Of a stretch of DNA of 64,000 nt, positions 25,305 to 39,738 are shown piece by piece; position 1 is the stretch's first letter, and every line of letters starts with the position of its first letter. Position numbers and translations under genes: made by a program. Where the stretch lies: NCBI GenBank assembly GCA_029204225.1, contig CM055106.1, forward strand, positions 9,844,274 to 9,908,273, in the 5' to 3' direction. The notes beneath the pieces are model-generated. The model was not told where the DNA came from, searched no databases, and was given only the letters and a program-made list of their open reading frames with translations. The stretch is from Diphasiastrum complanatum (lineage: Eukaryota > Streptophyta > Lycopodiopsida > Lycopodiales > Lycopodiaceae).

Positions 25305-26383
25305 TTTTACAAGTAGAGGTGAGGAAGTCCTCCAAATCCAAGGTAGAGCCTCCAAATGTCCTCCAAGCAACCTACAAGCTTCAAGATGCTCCCCAACTTG
25401 CCTCCACCTGCAAGTAAGGATCTACAAGCCACCAAGGATCTCTCCTCCACCTGTGTCCCTATTCTTTAGACACAAAGATAGATAACAAGCTCGCCTCAAG
25501 TATTCACCACCCAACCGTAGCTAGATCCAAGCTCCAAGAAAGACCTATCTAGCACCCCTTTGCTAACCATAAACAAATCACAAGCATACCACAACACTCC
25601 ATAGCATACTCAAGATCCAAACCCTGCTTATGTCCCATACCATAAGCAAGATCCAAACCTCAAGCATACTACCACAAGAAAGCACTCTACACACTAGTAG
25701 CAACACTAGAGCATAAGCAAAGCAAACAAGAGAGATCTCTCTCTCTCCCCCCCCCCCCAATGGGCACCCTACTACCCTCATATAGATGGCACATGGACCC
25801 CTCCAATGCACTATGGAGTTCCATGCTCATCCAATGAGATAGAGAGAAGCCTAGGGGAGTTAAAGAATCTCCAAGGGCCTCCATAGGCTTATGGAATGTC
25901 AAGAGACTCCTTCCATAACCTATGACTCTTTGAATGCCTTTCTTGTGGAGGTTGGGAACTCAATGGACACTTTAGAAGGGTGCCCTCCTACTAGGTCCCA
26001 TTGCCCAAGTTGTGCAAGTATACTTTGGTCCTAGACCAATAAAGTGATATGGTTCAAGGTTGAGGCCCAAGGTTTAGAAAAATAGTCATCCAATGACTTT
26101 CTAACACCTCTCTAGGTTCCATACCTCCATCCAAGGTATAGACACCTACCTGCCCTTAACCAAGTACACTAGTACCTTAATCTAAAGCACCTACTCTTAA
26201 TACTAAGGGTACCCTTTATCCAAGGGTCACGTGACTCCATACCTCCAACTAAGGTAAAGTCACTTGTATGTCCTTATCTAAGGGCACATATCCTTAATCC
26301 TAAGGGTACCTTGCCATTTAGCCCCCAACACTAAATGGACTAATGGGGGTTTGAAGTACTGCTAGTTACATATGTATGTAACA
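25305..26383 (-). mobile_element. Probable 3' LTR of the gypsy element (approximate)
   Basis: On the minus strand, a polypurine tract (TTAGGGGGAAGGAA) immediately precedes a segment starting TGTTACATACATATG at 26383, the position expected for the 3' LTR of the gypsy pol to the right. The other boundary should lie near the copia RNase H break at about 25305-25320. A C-rich run lies near 25750. The 5' LTR partner is not in the window. Confidence 0.5.
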
Positions 26384-26399
26384 TTCCTTCCCCCTAAAC

Positions 26400-27905
26400 T
26401 TAAATTTTTCCTTGTAGGGAAAAATTTGGGAAATTCTTCTGGAGATCAGCCTCCTTTTCCTAGGTATCCTCCTCTTTTGATTTGCCCCTCCACCTGACTA
26501 AAAATTCTCGAAGCACTCTACTCCGTAGAGTCCTCTTCCGACTATTAACGATTGCCTCAAGTTCAGGTGGTCCACTCACAGACTCATTACGAAGAAGTTC
26601 CACTAGATCTTCCACAGGGACCAAGGTTCGCACTGATATATTCAAATTCCACCAGTGGAAGGTATTGTTCCCAATCAGACTGTCGATGGCCCACATATGC
26701 TTGAAGCATATCCTCCATCGTCTGATTGGTCCTTTCCGTTTGACCGTATGATTCCAGATGATATGTAGAACTCATACTTAAGGTTGTTTCCAACTTTTCA
26801 TATACTACTTGCCAAAATTCCCAGTGAATTTTGGGTCACGGTCACTGACAATATCGCAAGGCAGCCCGTACAGTCGAAAAAGCTTCTCAACAAAAAGTTG
26901 AGCTAGTTCTGAAGCTTTAACAGTAGTTTTCGTTGGGATAAATTGAGCAAACTTCGTAAGTTTGTCAACAATGACCCAAACCGAATTGTGGCCCTTCCCT
27001 GTACGTGGAAGCCCGACCACAAAATCCATATATATATTTTTCCACTTTCCTGTAGGAATATCTAAAGTATGTAACAGGCCTCTCTGCTTTATTTAACTGG
27101 CACTTGTACATTTAAGTACATAGGCCTCTACCTGACTTTTCATCTTAGGCCACCAAAATTGCCTTCGAACTAAGTCAAGCGTTCTTTGTATACCCGGATG
27201 TCCTACACATGGACTATCATGACACTCATGCAAGATTTGGGCCCTTACAGTGTCATTCTCCGGTACACACACCTTTCCTTTACGAAACAAAATCCTATTT
27301 CGAATTAGGAAATCCGTTTCAGAATCGACCCCCAAAAGTACTTGTTGCCAATACTTTCCAAAAAAAGGATCGGACTCATATAGTCCTTGAAGAGACTGAA
27401 CAACTCCGGTTCTATAACAGTAAAGCACAACTGATTAATAATCGATAACCGACTCAAAGCATCCGCTAGAGTATTTTGACTTCCTTTACAATAACGTATA
27501 GAAAAGTCAAAGATTTGCATCAGCTCAGCCCATCTAGCTTGCCTCCCCTTTAAATCTGTAGCATCACAGGAATATCGAAGAGTCTGATGATCTGTCAAAA
27601 CTTCAAATCTGGCTCCATACAAATAATGTCGCCAAATTTTCAAGGAATGAACAATTGCAAACAATTCCTTCTCATAGGTACAATACCTAAACTAAGCAGG
27701 ATTGAGTTTCTTGCTTTCATAAGCCACAGGATGTCCATCCTGCATCAAAACAGCTCCAATAGTGTAATCACTAGCATCGGTCCTAACCACAAAAGCCTTA
27801 TAAGGATCGCCAATGATTAGTATTGGTATCAAAGTGACACTTTTCTTAAGCAACTCAAAACAATTATTCATATCCTCCAGTATAATCTGACTTTGTAGAT
27901 CTCTT
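26400..27905 (-). pseudogene. Ty3-gypsy (chromovirus) pol: RT end, RNase H, integrase, chromodomain
   Basis: Minus strand, right to left. The RT/RNase H boundary reads VRTDASDYTIGAVLMQDG; RNase H includes YEKELFAIVHSLKIWRHYL and DHQTLRY. The integrase zinc region (H-x-x-H...C) includes GHPGIQRTLDLVRRQFWW. The catalytic core has DFVVGLPRTGKGHNSVWV, VSDRDPKF and GQTERTNQ (the D, D and E positions). A C-terminal chromodomain-like segment ends SRVLREFLVRWRGKSKEEDTW. Stops and frameshifts separate the pieces. The chromodomain places it among plant chromoviruses. RT proper, protease and gag are missing to the right, where a copia gag begins. Confidence 0.92.
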
Positions 27906-27926
27906 GCATCTAAACTTCTGATTTTT

Positions 27927-28531
27927 TCAATGTAGAGCTTGAGGATCCGATCCTGAGCCTGAGGAGGATGCAGATCTTCTGATCTCCTCTTGTAGGAGCA
28001 TCGAAATTACTCTTGGCAGAGTGAGGTGCTTCTGGGTCGAAATTGCCATAACCCAATTTTCGTAGACTTCAGGTAGACTCGTTAATAGAGTCATGAGAGC
28101 ATCAGAATCTTCTATGACTGAGCCAGTTGCAGTCATTTGAGATTTTTGAATGTGTTGAGATGACTCGAAACACTTTCTGCATCAGACATTCTTAGGGTGA
28201 AGAGTTTCTTCCTCAAATGTAACTTAGAAATCACATCCCTAATATCGTAGAGGGTTGCTAAGATGTCCCATGCATCTTTAGCAGTCTGAACAGCACGTAT
28301 GTGGCTGATCTGAGTATCCTTGATGTTGAGGGTGATTATGGCAAATGCTTTGCCACCTCTCACTCTCCACTTGGTGATGTTGGCTGCATCTCCTTTTGGT
28401 TTGGGTTTTGTGCCATCAACGATGTCCCATAGTTCTTTGGCTAGTAGAATAACCTTCATCTTGAATTTTCAAAGATGGTAGTTATCTTCATCGAGTTTGT
28501 CAATGAGAGATGAACTAGATGATGGATCCAT
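27927..28531 (-). pseudogene. Ty1-copia gag
   Basis: Minus-strand start MDPSSSSSLIDKLDEDNYHL is followed by a stop where copia gags have Trp (N-Y-x-x-W). Then come ELWDIVDGTKP, AWDILATLYDIRDVISKLHL and VSSHLNTFKNL, typical of copia gag helices. A further frame shift occurs before 28136. It starts about 100 bp inside a primer site (28632-28641), so it belongs to the element whose 5' LTR lies to the right. Its left end fuses directly to gypsy pol. Confidence 0.88.
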
Positions 28532-28631
28532 TCTGGTTGAACGAGATCGTTGGTAGAAACAACGATTATCGGAATACTGTTGGCTGCGACTGATTATCCA
28601 TAGTAGAAATGCATATTAGTAAAATGCCCAT

Positions 28632-29377
28632 TCTGATACCATGTCGTAAAACGTGGGGATGACCGGCAACGGAAGCTCAAAGCTTTGAGCGTAGGCGTGT
28701 AGGATCGGAAACGCAACAGTTAGCAGCAGAAATATTCAGGATGAATGATTCATACAAATTGCGCAAATGAACAATACAGTAGTGAGACAAAAATTGCACT
28801 CTGATCAACAGTTAGTACAATGGCTTGTAGTAATAACTTCAGCTTGTTGAGCATGATTACGATGGCTACAGAAAAACTTTGATAATATGAAAAATAACAC
28901 TTACATTACTTGATTCAGCTAGTAGTATATATTCACAAGTGTCTTTCAAAAAATATCTTACAAGCAATTAATGCTCTTTACGCAAGTCTTATGTATGTAC
29001 AAAGTAGGTAACTGCCCTTGGGATATTTAGTTGTCCAGCTGTTTTTAGAATTGATGATAAGTTGGCGACGTCAGTCTGCCTCTGTTGCGAAAAAACCCGA
29101 AAAACCCGAAAGTGCCTTCAAACAGAGAAGGCATGTAAATCCCGAAGGTGCAAAAATCCCGAAGGTATGTCTGAAAGTGATTTCAAGGCATTTTGGTCAT
29201 TGTGTCGCTTTTTTCCCGAAGGTTTCAAAAAAGGCGAAAAAAGCTTTCAAAAATGTTTTAATACAAAAAGAAGTTTGCGAAAATTGTGAAGGTCCAAAAT
29301 ATGTAGTCGGCCTTTGGCCGTTTTTCAGGATGCTCATTACTTGAACGATTGTTAAGGCTGAGCATTAAAATCTAACA
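28632..29377 (-). mobile_element. Primer site and probable 5' LTR of minus-strand copia
   Basis: TGGTATCAGA (complement of 28632-28641) follows an LTR end reading ...TTTTACGACA. The LTR start is probably TGTTAGATTTT at 29377, giving about 736 bp. The right boundary is inferred from a canonical TG only, with no partner copy. Short AAAACCCGAAA repeats occur at 29085-29300; ORFs there are not coding. Confidence 0.5.
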
Positions 29378-29575
29378 CCTCTTTGGTCCTGCACACTTCC
29401 ACACATGTGAGGAAAAAACATTAGGCTCATAAACAATGATTGATCCCAAATTTCCAATGCTACTTCTTGTTAGAAACTCACCACTCCAAAACTAACTTTT
29501 TGATTCCAAAACTTGCTAATTTTGGACTCTACTTTGGATCAAACACTCAACCTCTTGGACAAGACTCTGATACCA
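29378..29575 (-). mobile_element. Leader and primer-binding site of a second minus-strand copia
   Basis: TGGTATCAGAGTC (complement of 29563-29575) follows an LTR end ACA at 29576. The about 190 bp to the left is the element's leader, cut by the LTR ending near 29377. So the 28632-29377 element lies within, or replaced, this one. Confidence 0.6.
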
Positions 29576-30594
<1,019 letters not shown>

Positions 30595-33500
30595 TCACAA
30601 CAAAATATTCCTCTAAAAAGAGCTCTATACCTATAAAAAAAAAGGACAACATTTATGCAACCCAACAAGCATGTCAACAAATTGATGACAAAGAAATTCC
30701 TTTGCTAATTAGATGTCCATTTTGTCAATAAATTGATGACAGAAATTTCTTTGCTAATTAGATGTCATCTAAACCTTTGACTATTTACTTTATTTTTATT
30801 TTTGCAAATTGACTATTTATTTCTTTCTCTTTTTTTTCGCAACTAAGTGATCAATTTGAGCGAAGTCACTACTACATATTTACTAGAAAATAAAATTTCG
30901 ATTGGCAAATGTGAAAAGAATCAACATATTTTCATGATTGTCATAGATATTTTATCAATAAATATAGCTCCTGCTACTAATATGTTACAAAAACACAGCT
31001 AAAATTGTATATCCTTGGCTATAATGTTAAAAATAGAGCTATAGCAAAATGGACACAAAAGAATACATTTCAAGCACCCTTTCAAAAATCCATGACTTTT
31101 AACTATTACAAAAATCAGCAAATCCTTTCATACACAGGTTCATCTCTACATTTATTAATTACAAAAATTGAGCGACTTTCAACAAATTGTTAACCAAATA
31201 TGATGTGTCAAATATGCAAAAAAAACTAATCAAACTTCTAAATTTTTACATGTGTAAAGGCGTGTAAAATTTCTTTTTTTTTGTTTTCTAGAACATCTCC
31301 CACACACGAGGTTTGAAGTTGGGTTACACCAAACACCTCTATCACTTTACAATTACAATTTATAAAATTGTCTACCCAAAAACTTATATAATCTAAAGAA
31401 CATGTGCAAAATCAAATTTCAATTTGAAAATTAATTATGGTAGATATGTTCCTATGTCAAGATGTGTTGTTTGAATCAAAATCGCCTAAAACTTCATGTA
31501 TGATCAACACCACAACAACTTAGTACATGTGTTTATGTAAAAATGAAAAAGCAAACGCTATAATTTTCTAACATAAATGCGTTTACATGCACAATAGTAG
31601 CATAGACAAGCAAAAACAAAATAACCTCTCAAAAAACAAAACCTTGGAAAGATATATTTATTCCTCTCTATTATTCACAAAAGTCCTCCAAGATATAAAG
31701 TGGGATATTTTCTAAGACTTTTTCTTGCAATCTAGAGAGATTTGTTTCTTGCAATCTCTAAAGTCAAGGAATAGATTGATAGAAATGAAGTTTGACACAT
31801 CTCCAATTACTCACCAACAAGTGAGCATAGATTTATATACAACTCTAATGTTAGCCTCTATATTGATTGTTAATCATTTTAAAATATTGGAATTGAAAAT
31901 TATATCCATTTTGCTAGATCAAAAATGCTACAAGATACGCTTGAAGTGAATGCTAATCTGAACTCAAGTCTAGCTTTATGATATTTCTTATGAAGAACTC
32001 ACTTAAAAAGTGAATGAAATGAAATCTAATTTGAACTTTTCACTGCGTTTGACCATATTATGATCGTCAATTTCTATCGAACCCCAAAGATGATCTTCTT
32101 AATACCAAACTTAACAACAACAAACAATTGTGAATGATAATCAAATCTTCCAAATTAAAAATATTGGTACTAGGATTGCAAATTGTGGCACAATACACTT
32201 TGAATAGTTAAACCAAAACTAATCCTTGAACAATCAAATACTATTATAAAGAAAATCACATGATCTCATGACAACGAAGTCAACTAGCCAAAATTTGATA
32301 TTTCGATCTATAATGATGTTGGATATAAATCTAAAACTAATTGCTATCTAGTTCCCAATTTGACAAAAGTATAGCAATGAAAATACGTCGTGGCTAGCTT
32401 GACTTGCATATTCATGAGAAGTTTTGGCAAACAATTTCCAAGGATGTAAAGAACTTCAATTGTTAGCACGAATAAATTTAGGCACACGTGCACAACATTG
32501 TTAGCACATTCACTTTACAAAAAATGATGAAACATCAAGTTGTCATAATTCAAGTCTTTCAATCACAAAAAGTAGTCTCATATATGTGTCGTGCTTTCAA
32601 TCACTTTAAAGAAAGGATAAAAATAACTTAGATGCATGTGCCATATGGATAATAACATATTGTAGCATGAATTTGAAAATAACCACCTTCTCCATAATGT
32701 CCTCTTTCAATACAAAAGAGCATTATACATTCATCATATGCCAATTTAAACTACTAATCCCTTCTCTGCACAAATTTAAACATGTCTTTTGTAACCAACT
32801 TATAGAAACGAGTGTTGTGATTTGCCTATAAATTTCAAATAATTGCCTCTTATACATCCAATTCTCGCAATAACCACTTGCATAGTTGGTCACTACTTAC
32901 AACAAATACGTAAGTTTCCAAATTTGAGTTTCCATAACATATCACCACCCTACCAAAATTTTACTTTTGATTTCAATATTGTTTCAAACCAAAATGCCTA
33001 ATATGTTCTAAATTCAACAAAAGCAGTAACTTAAATATAAAGGGGAGCGACACATACAATAACAAATTTCATGGATAGTTAAAAAATTGGGCATCAACTC
33101 TATGTTGATGAAAAAGGAAACTCAAGCTCAAAGGCATACGTGATGAACTTCTTCTTGAAGAAGCTCCCTTGCATTGGTTTTCGACGACAATTGTAGCATG
33201 TCAAAATTATGTCATGAGGAGGAAAGGACCTTCTTAGGAAAAAGAAGCTCTCTCTTGCAACACGCTCAACCTAGAAAGCACAATAAACAAAAATGTCGCC
33301 TAAATTAACTACATTAGATTTGAAACTCATATCCATGAAAACTAATCTTCTAACAAAATGCTCCAACTACCAAGACACATCAAAATTGTCATATTCGCAT
33401 TCTAACACAAAATTATGCAATCATAGTCATCAAGACAATGCAAGTTTCTAAAGATACTTATTACAACGTAAACCATATCAAGAAGCTACTTGAAAAGGTG

Positions 33501-35664
33501 ACTTTGATAATCACAACAAAATTCAATGTATTTCATTGAAATTGATGAACTACAAAACAATGTATTTGTTTTAGAAACAGCTAAGGTCGTCGAGAACATT
33601 CATCTTTAGAACTCGCACCTTATTTGAGAGTGGTAGATGTTTGTATGTTGCTTATGAAAGGTACAAGACAAGTGATTGCCATGCATGTTGTTTGTGTTGC
33701 TTCATTTACCTTGCCAAAAAACTATTTGACAAAGCCTCCACAAATACAACATTAAACCTATGCAATTGATCTCGTACATTCATCTTAAAATTGCATTGCA
33801 AAAAGAACATAACAACCAAGATTCAATGTTATGAATATAGGAGTACACGCATGTTTATAATAGAGTTCATTTAGTACTTCTCTAGGATTTATTCAAGTCC
33901 AAACATATGGGAGAGTTTTTTGTTTTAACATTGTTTATGAACCAATTGTGAGATCCTTCAATCATGAATGTTAGTAACATTTCCTATCTAAATTCTCCAA
34001 AATATTGATAGGGGCTACAAAAGTTGAGCCAAGCATATGTTTATGTGACTATGTAATTATATAGAATGACTATGTAGTGGTATTATGCTCTAAGATGGGA
34101 ACTACTTTGAGTATATATGAGTGGACCACTAGGATGATCTTGTGCCTCAAAATCAGATTTCCCACAAAATGTACAATGCTTGGATGATCTCTCCCTTATG
34201 TTTAGTCGAGATCCAACAACGTGAGTACAAGGCACTACTTCTCAAAGTGTTGGTCCTATTTGTTCCACATTCAAGTTAAGAGTTTAAGCAATTTTTTTAG
34301 CACAATGACAATCCCTAGCCTTGAAGATGGATATGGTGAAAGGGTCTGTGATGAGGACGAGATGTGAAAAATTTTGTGAATCTTATTGTTTGGAGGAAAA
34401 AGAAAGCCCAATATTTTTTAATGATATGGCAAACTTTTTGTTTGATCGTATTCACTATGCGCCTTGGAACGGTCGACTCAAAGTACTAGTAGCATTGTTT
34501 CTAACTCTACCAAGACACAACATGCCATACACCAACGTTGGCATTGGAAATATGACACTCCATGTTCTAAATTCATCTTGCAGGAGATCATGAAACTCTT
34601 TGAGACCATCATCTTCTAATTATGGTTATGTTGTAAGAGCTTTTGTAGTGGCAAGAGCCCATAATTGTCGTGTTTTGGCGAGGAGAGTATCCATTGGCAT
34701 CATTAATCACTCATTTGCCTTCTCTTGGCTTCTCACCACATATTGTTGTCATTGTTAGTGCTTCTTAGACAAGAGTTCTCTCTAACTTTGAAGCTAAGCA
34801 TAACTTCTTATCAGTTTTGAAAATTGCTTGCTTGCTAAGAGCATATATTGTCGAGCATGTGAATGAAACATGAACTGACAAATGTTGCGTATATATGGAA
34901 CCAATCTCCTTCCAAAACTTATTAAAAAAAATTACTTCTCTTCTTTCCAATTATGACTCCATAGAGTAAGAGAAAATGTTCTCTTCTTTTGATATAGCTA
35001 CCTTGGTAGCATCAACGGTGGGTGACATGTCAAGGTAAGGCAGACTTTAGCCAACAAGAAGTTTGTACATTTAGCTTAAAGTTGGAAACCAAGGTGCCAA
35101 GCCCAACACGCAAATCCTATTATCATCATCTATTTGTGTTCTATTGTTTCCCAATAAAGATCTAGGATGTTGTATAATGTGCACTAAACGTTCATGTGTG
35201 ATCAATCTTTTGAAATCACGTGATATGCTTATATAACCCTTATCTATATTTATGTGTGTATGTATAACATGCCCACAAGTTTATGTATTTTAGGGCCTTC
35301 TAAAAGGTGCACAATTTGGACTTGACCTCATTTTCTTAGCAAATCGCAGCTAACCTATATAGAAGCACCTTCATTCATTCGGTAGCTTAAGATGTCATGA
35401 TTCTCAAGTTCTTTGTAAGAAACTCATCACTTCCTTCTATGAAATCGACTATCGACAATATTTGATTTCCTTTTACTATTTTCAGTAGGAGGATATTGTT
35501 TGCTTCATCTTCAATTTATGATCTGTCATTCTTATGTGACACCAAATATGTCATTTGGTTCATAACATGACAATAGAGCACAATCCAAGGCACATAGGGA
35601 TGTTCTTTTGTGCAAACAAACTTCAATGTTGCCAATACCAACGATTCCCCAATAGTGGTCAACC
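30595..35664. other. AT-rich region, no recognised gene
   Basis: Five kilobases with dense stops. An imperfect 44-bp direct duplication lies at 30673-30717 and 30724-30766. The plus-strand ORF 34321-34593 (MKMDMVKGSVMRTRC...) has no recognised motif. No LTR pair, primer site or transposase was found here. Confidence 0.5.
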
Positions 35665-35986
35665 TATTAGAAAACCGACTTGATCATACAAGTAACCCAA
35701 GATAAGGTTCCTATTGTGCTAAACCAATAGCCAAACACATGAGAGAGAACACAAGTGATGAGAAACTCCCAACTATGTCACATTACTAATGAGCTAGGGT
35801 GCACTACATAGACTTTGGTCTATGTCAAAAAATAAAAGCAAAAGCAAAAGCAACCTTAAAGCAATTGCCTAATTGATGTTGCTATATAAGGTAAAAGCAC
35901 CCAACATCTATCTATAGCAAAACTTGTGCTCCAAATCAAGCACTAGAATCTCGAACTTGACTAACTAAATTCTAACTTGACTTTTG
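35665..35986 (-). mobile_element. LTR (family E), left copy of a pair
   Basis: Homologous over about 315 bp, in the same orientation, to 37517-37830, with scattered substitutions and small indels. It begins TATTAGAAAACCGACTTGATC where the other copy has TGTTAGAAAAACCGACTTG. As the primer site lies beside the right copy, this is the 3' LTR of a minus-strand element. Confidence 0.88.
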
Positions 35987-37504
35987 CAGCTTTGTTGATT
36001 CCAACCTCGATAATATCTTGTCCAATCTTAGGACTTCTAAAGTTGACCTTCCTTCAGTATGCTGGTTGGTAGATCGTTGATTTTCTTCCCCTGCCATCTC
36101 CCTCGTCATCTTCTTCTTTCATGTAGAATTCCTTTTCCTGTGTGTGAGTTGACCCTTTCACTTTGCAACGAAACTATTCTTATTAGTCTTGTGGATCCTT
36201 TCTTCACCTTGCACCCTGATTGCAAGACAACTCCTAGTCGTAATGCTGATCTTGACTCTTGAGACCTCCTTCAATATGCATCAAGGTTCTTCCCCTTCCT
36301 AAACCTCAGTGATCTACTACTACAAGACACAACAATTGCATCCTAGCAATCTATGCATGTTCATGCTTCCTTGCATGTATACCAATTATTTCCAACACTA
36401 ATTGACAATCTGTAGCGATCTACCAATAATGCTCTGATTAGTGACAATTGTCTCCGACATGCAATGATAGCACTCCAACACTAACAACTCCTGGACAGTG
36501 TTCCTTGGTTCTTTACGATCTATAGAAAACTCCAACGCTTTCCCCTATAAATTTGAAGCTAATCTTTAGCGAACAGTTGCAAATCTACGCACAACTTTGA
36601 TAGCAGCAATTAGCCAATAGACAACAACGATCCACAATCAGTTTCAGGCTGCGATCCAGATCTCCGACAGCCAACGATCTACTTACAGCAATCAGTCAGC
36701 AATGAGCATAATCCAATGAACAAATTCACTCATGCCAACAGATTGTAGGCATCGATCAAATCTATATATTTGATCAGACACTTTGCCTTACAGCTAATTT
36801 CTTCCTTGGCACTCATGTTATTTTCCAACGATCAAATCTATCCCGTTTTCGATAGGGATCTGTTTTCCAGCAATAATCTCATCTGTAACAACTTCCAACA
36901 ACCCGATGTTCAAAAAACACTTGAAGCTCTATAGATTAGCACTCTTGCTAACGAACCAGTTTTGATCTCTCCTCTTCCAGTGAACAGTTGCAGATCTGTG
37001 CACAACTCTAATAGCAACGATTAGACAACAACGATCCAACCAGTTTCAGGCTATGATCAGATCTCCGACAGCCAGCGATCTGCTTGCAGCAATCAGTCAA
37101 CAATGAAAATGAACAGAATCCAATGAACAAATTCAGTTCTATTAGCAAATTGTAGGCAACGATTAGATTTGTGGGTATGATCCAACTCAACGATCAAATT
37201 CAAGTAGCATGCAGCGATCCACGTTCTGCTTTCCAACAGTTTGCCCTACACCTTCACCAATCTACCCTACAAATCTGAATCTCTGAGAAACAAGGCAAAT
37301 TTCTAATCTCCTCCTATCGCACAGCCCTTCTCCTTGTAGCATTGGATCTTTTCACAAAGCTACCACTATTGTTGACGAAGATCAAACTTGAGAGCTGGCT
37401 AGAGACACCACCTCCACACCTTAAAGATGGTCGAATCAACCTGCATATGATGATTGAATTCGTTCGTTGAGTATTTTCTTTTTCTTTTGAATCTTTTGAA
37501 CAAT
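35987..37504 (-). mobile_element. Coding-less interior of the family E element
   Basis: About 1.5 kb between the two LTRs with no gag or pol motif. It contains a diverged direct duplication about 410 bp apart: 36565-36720 and 36978-37130 share TTTCAGGCT, ATCTCCGACAGCCA and CAGCAATCAGTCA blocks. The overall structure is that of a non-autonomous LTR element or a deletion derivative. Confidence 0.75.
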
Positions 37505-37830
37505 GCTATGATACCATGTTAGAAAAACCGACTTGATCATACAAGTAACGGGACAAGATTCCTATTGTGTTGAAATGATAGCAAACACATGTGAGAGAAC
37601 GCAAGTGATGAGAAACTCCCAACTATGTCCCATTACTAATGAGCTAGGGGGCACTACATATTTATAGACTTTGGTCGATGTCAAAAAGCAAAAGCAGCCT
37701 TAAAGCAATTGCCTATTTGATGTCTCTATATAAGGTAAAAGCACCCAACATCTATGTATATCAAAACTTGTGCTCCAAATCAAGCACTAGAATCTCGAAC
37801 TTGACTAACTTAATTCTAACTGGACTTTTA
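37505..37830 (-). mobile_element. LTR (family E), right copy, with primer site
   Basis: The LTR occupies 37517-37830. On the minus strand it ends ...TTTTTCTAACA and is followed at once by TGGTATCATAGC (complement of 37505-37516), a tRNA-Met primer site. It is therefore the 5' LTR. Confidence 0.88.
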
Positions 37831-38039
37831 CTAAATATAGGTAAAGGCCCTTAGAATTAGCACGTAGACATGGCCCAATAATCCTAAATGACAACATTAG
37901 ATGTGAACATTAACTCTAACACCACCATCATTAATCTTTCATCAACGACCTACCATGAGGCTTCATTTTTATCATCGCTCTTGGAAGTAGTGAGTTCATT
38001 GTTACTAAATGTTTTTTAGCATGAGCTTAGTGATTATGA

Positions 38040-38147
38040 TTAGATCTACATGAATTTTTAAGTTCTAGCATGGTAGATGAATGATTCTAATTGTGCATCC
38101 AAATTTAGCATTGATCCATTAAGTATGTTTTGGATTTGACTTTCTCA
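38040..38147 (+). mobile_element. Truncated family F LTR, 3' end only
   Basis: Shares TTTTTAAGTTCTAGCATG-like sequence, GTGCA(A/T)CCAAATTT and a GGATTTGACTTTCTCA end with the final 110 bp of the LTRs at 18998 and 22505. It abuts copia integrase sequence at 38148. Confidence 0.7.
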
Positions 38148-39738
38148 TAGTTTCCACTATAGACCAGTTCTTTTTTTCCAGAACTCCATTTCGGTGAGGT
38201 GCGTCCGTGCTTGCAAACTGTCTCTTTATACCGTGATCCTTGCAAAACACATGAAATTCCGTAGAAAGATACTCTCCCCCTTTGTCCAAGCGAAATATCT
38301 TCATTTGTTTATCTGTTTCTTTATCCACCTGTGTCTTAAACCATGTGAAATACTTGAATGTTTCACCCTTATTCTTGAGAAGATAGATCCACGTCTTCCT
38401 ACAATAATCATCCAAAAACACCATGAAATAACTTGCCCCCCCATAAGATTGAGTTCTCATAGGACCACAGAAATCTATATGAACAAGTTCTAGAACATTT
38501 TTCGCCCTAAATGTGCTAGACGGAGACACAGCCTTCACAAAACTTGAGCTAAACATGTGACCATGTTGTATTTCCTTGAGACTTGTAGACCTTTGTAGTT
38601 CAAATGCCCAAACCTTTCGTGCCATAACTTACTCACTGATCCAATATCCGCAATACTCGCTTGATGACCCACCACCTGGGCCTGAAGTTTGTACAATCGT
38701 CCTGCAAGTATCCCCTCAGCTACTACTTCATTATCTTTCGTCTTGATGGGACACCGCACTTCATCAAACTGCACCACCATGTCTTGCTTCGTACTAGCTG
38801 ATACTGAGAGCAAGTTTCTTTATTTCTGGTACATAAAGCACCTCCTTTAAGTCTCCAAGGTTCCTTTAAGGTAGTTGAACTTGTACGTTTCCAACTCTTT
38901 TTATGTCATATGCATAGTTGTCTCCCAACTTCACATTTGACCCATCATCTAATTTTTGAAAATTAGAAAGCCACTCCCACCTAGGTGTCATATGCTTCGA
39001 AGCTCCTAAATCAATAAACCAACACTCCTCTTCCTTCGAGAAGCCACCAGAAGATGTCAATGCTGAAAACAATTCATAGTCTTCATGGTCCAAGGCACTT
39101 AATTTTGCATTAGATGCTTCAGTATCCCTTTCGAATTTGCCACCCTTCTTGGAACTTTGCTCTTGCTTCTTTGCCAAGAGCATCATCGCAAAGTTCTGAT
39201 AAGCCAAAGGTAGACTATTAAGCACAATGGATACTAAAACTGAATCCTGAACATTTTCTCCAACCGCAATAAGTTGTCCTCTCAGATCTTTCACCCGAGT
39301 AAAGTAGTATGTTACTGATTCACATGTACCCATCTTCAATGTGTATAGCTTATCAGTCAAGAACAAGATTCGTGACTGATTCACAGTCTCATACAAGTTT
39401 TGCAATATATCACAAGCCTCCTCGGGTCCAACTGCATCTCTGATGTGAGCAATGATCATATCTCTAATTGACAAGTTCATGATATGATGAGCTTTTCTCC
39501 TACGTCTCTGATACTCCCGCAACTCCCTATTAGTGTGAGGAGGTATCTCAACAACTGTGACAATCTCCCAATATTCTTGATCCTGGAGAATATTTTGCAT
39601 CTTGAACTTCCATATGCTATAGTTTGTTCCATCTAGCTTGCTAGACTCCGGCAACACAACATCATTCAATCCTGCCATTATACTGATTTTTGTATAGCCT
39701 GATTTTTCAACAATTAGTATCTCTTCAAATTCAATCAA
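38148..39738 (-). pseudogene. Ty1-copia gag, protease, pre-integrase and integrase (family A)
   Basis: Right to left on the minus strand. Gag from about 39679 begins MAGLNDVVLPESSKLDGTNY, with W-K-F-K-M following. Gag and protease share the 290-codon frame 38866-39738; the protease site is WFIDLGASKHMT (Gly-Ala-Ser expected after Asp-Ser, here Asp-Leu). The zinc knuckle seems to have been deleted. The pre-integrase zinc region has LWHERFGHLNYKGL. The integrase core has VHIDFCGPM and FLDDYCRKTWIYLL, but RLDKGGEY and DAPHRNGVLEKKN deviate from the consensus. It is truncated at 38148, so RT is missing. It shares high protein similarity with the plus-strand copy at 49.5-51.2 kb. Confidence 0.9.

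Noticed and set aside
29018-29344. 108-aa plus-strand ORF with Lys-rich sequence
   Set aside because: It lies in the probable LTR of a minus-strand copia and is made of AAAACCCGAAA-like repeats; no motif.
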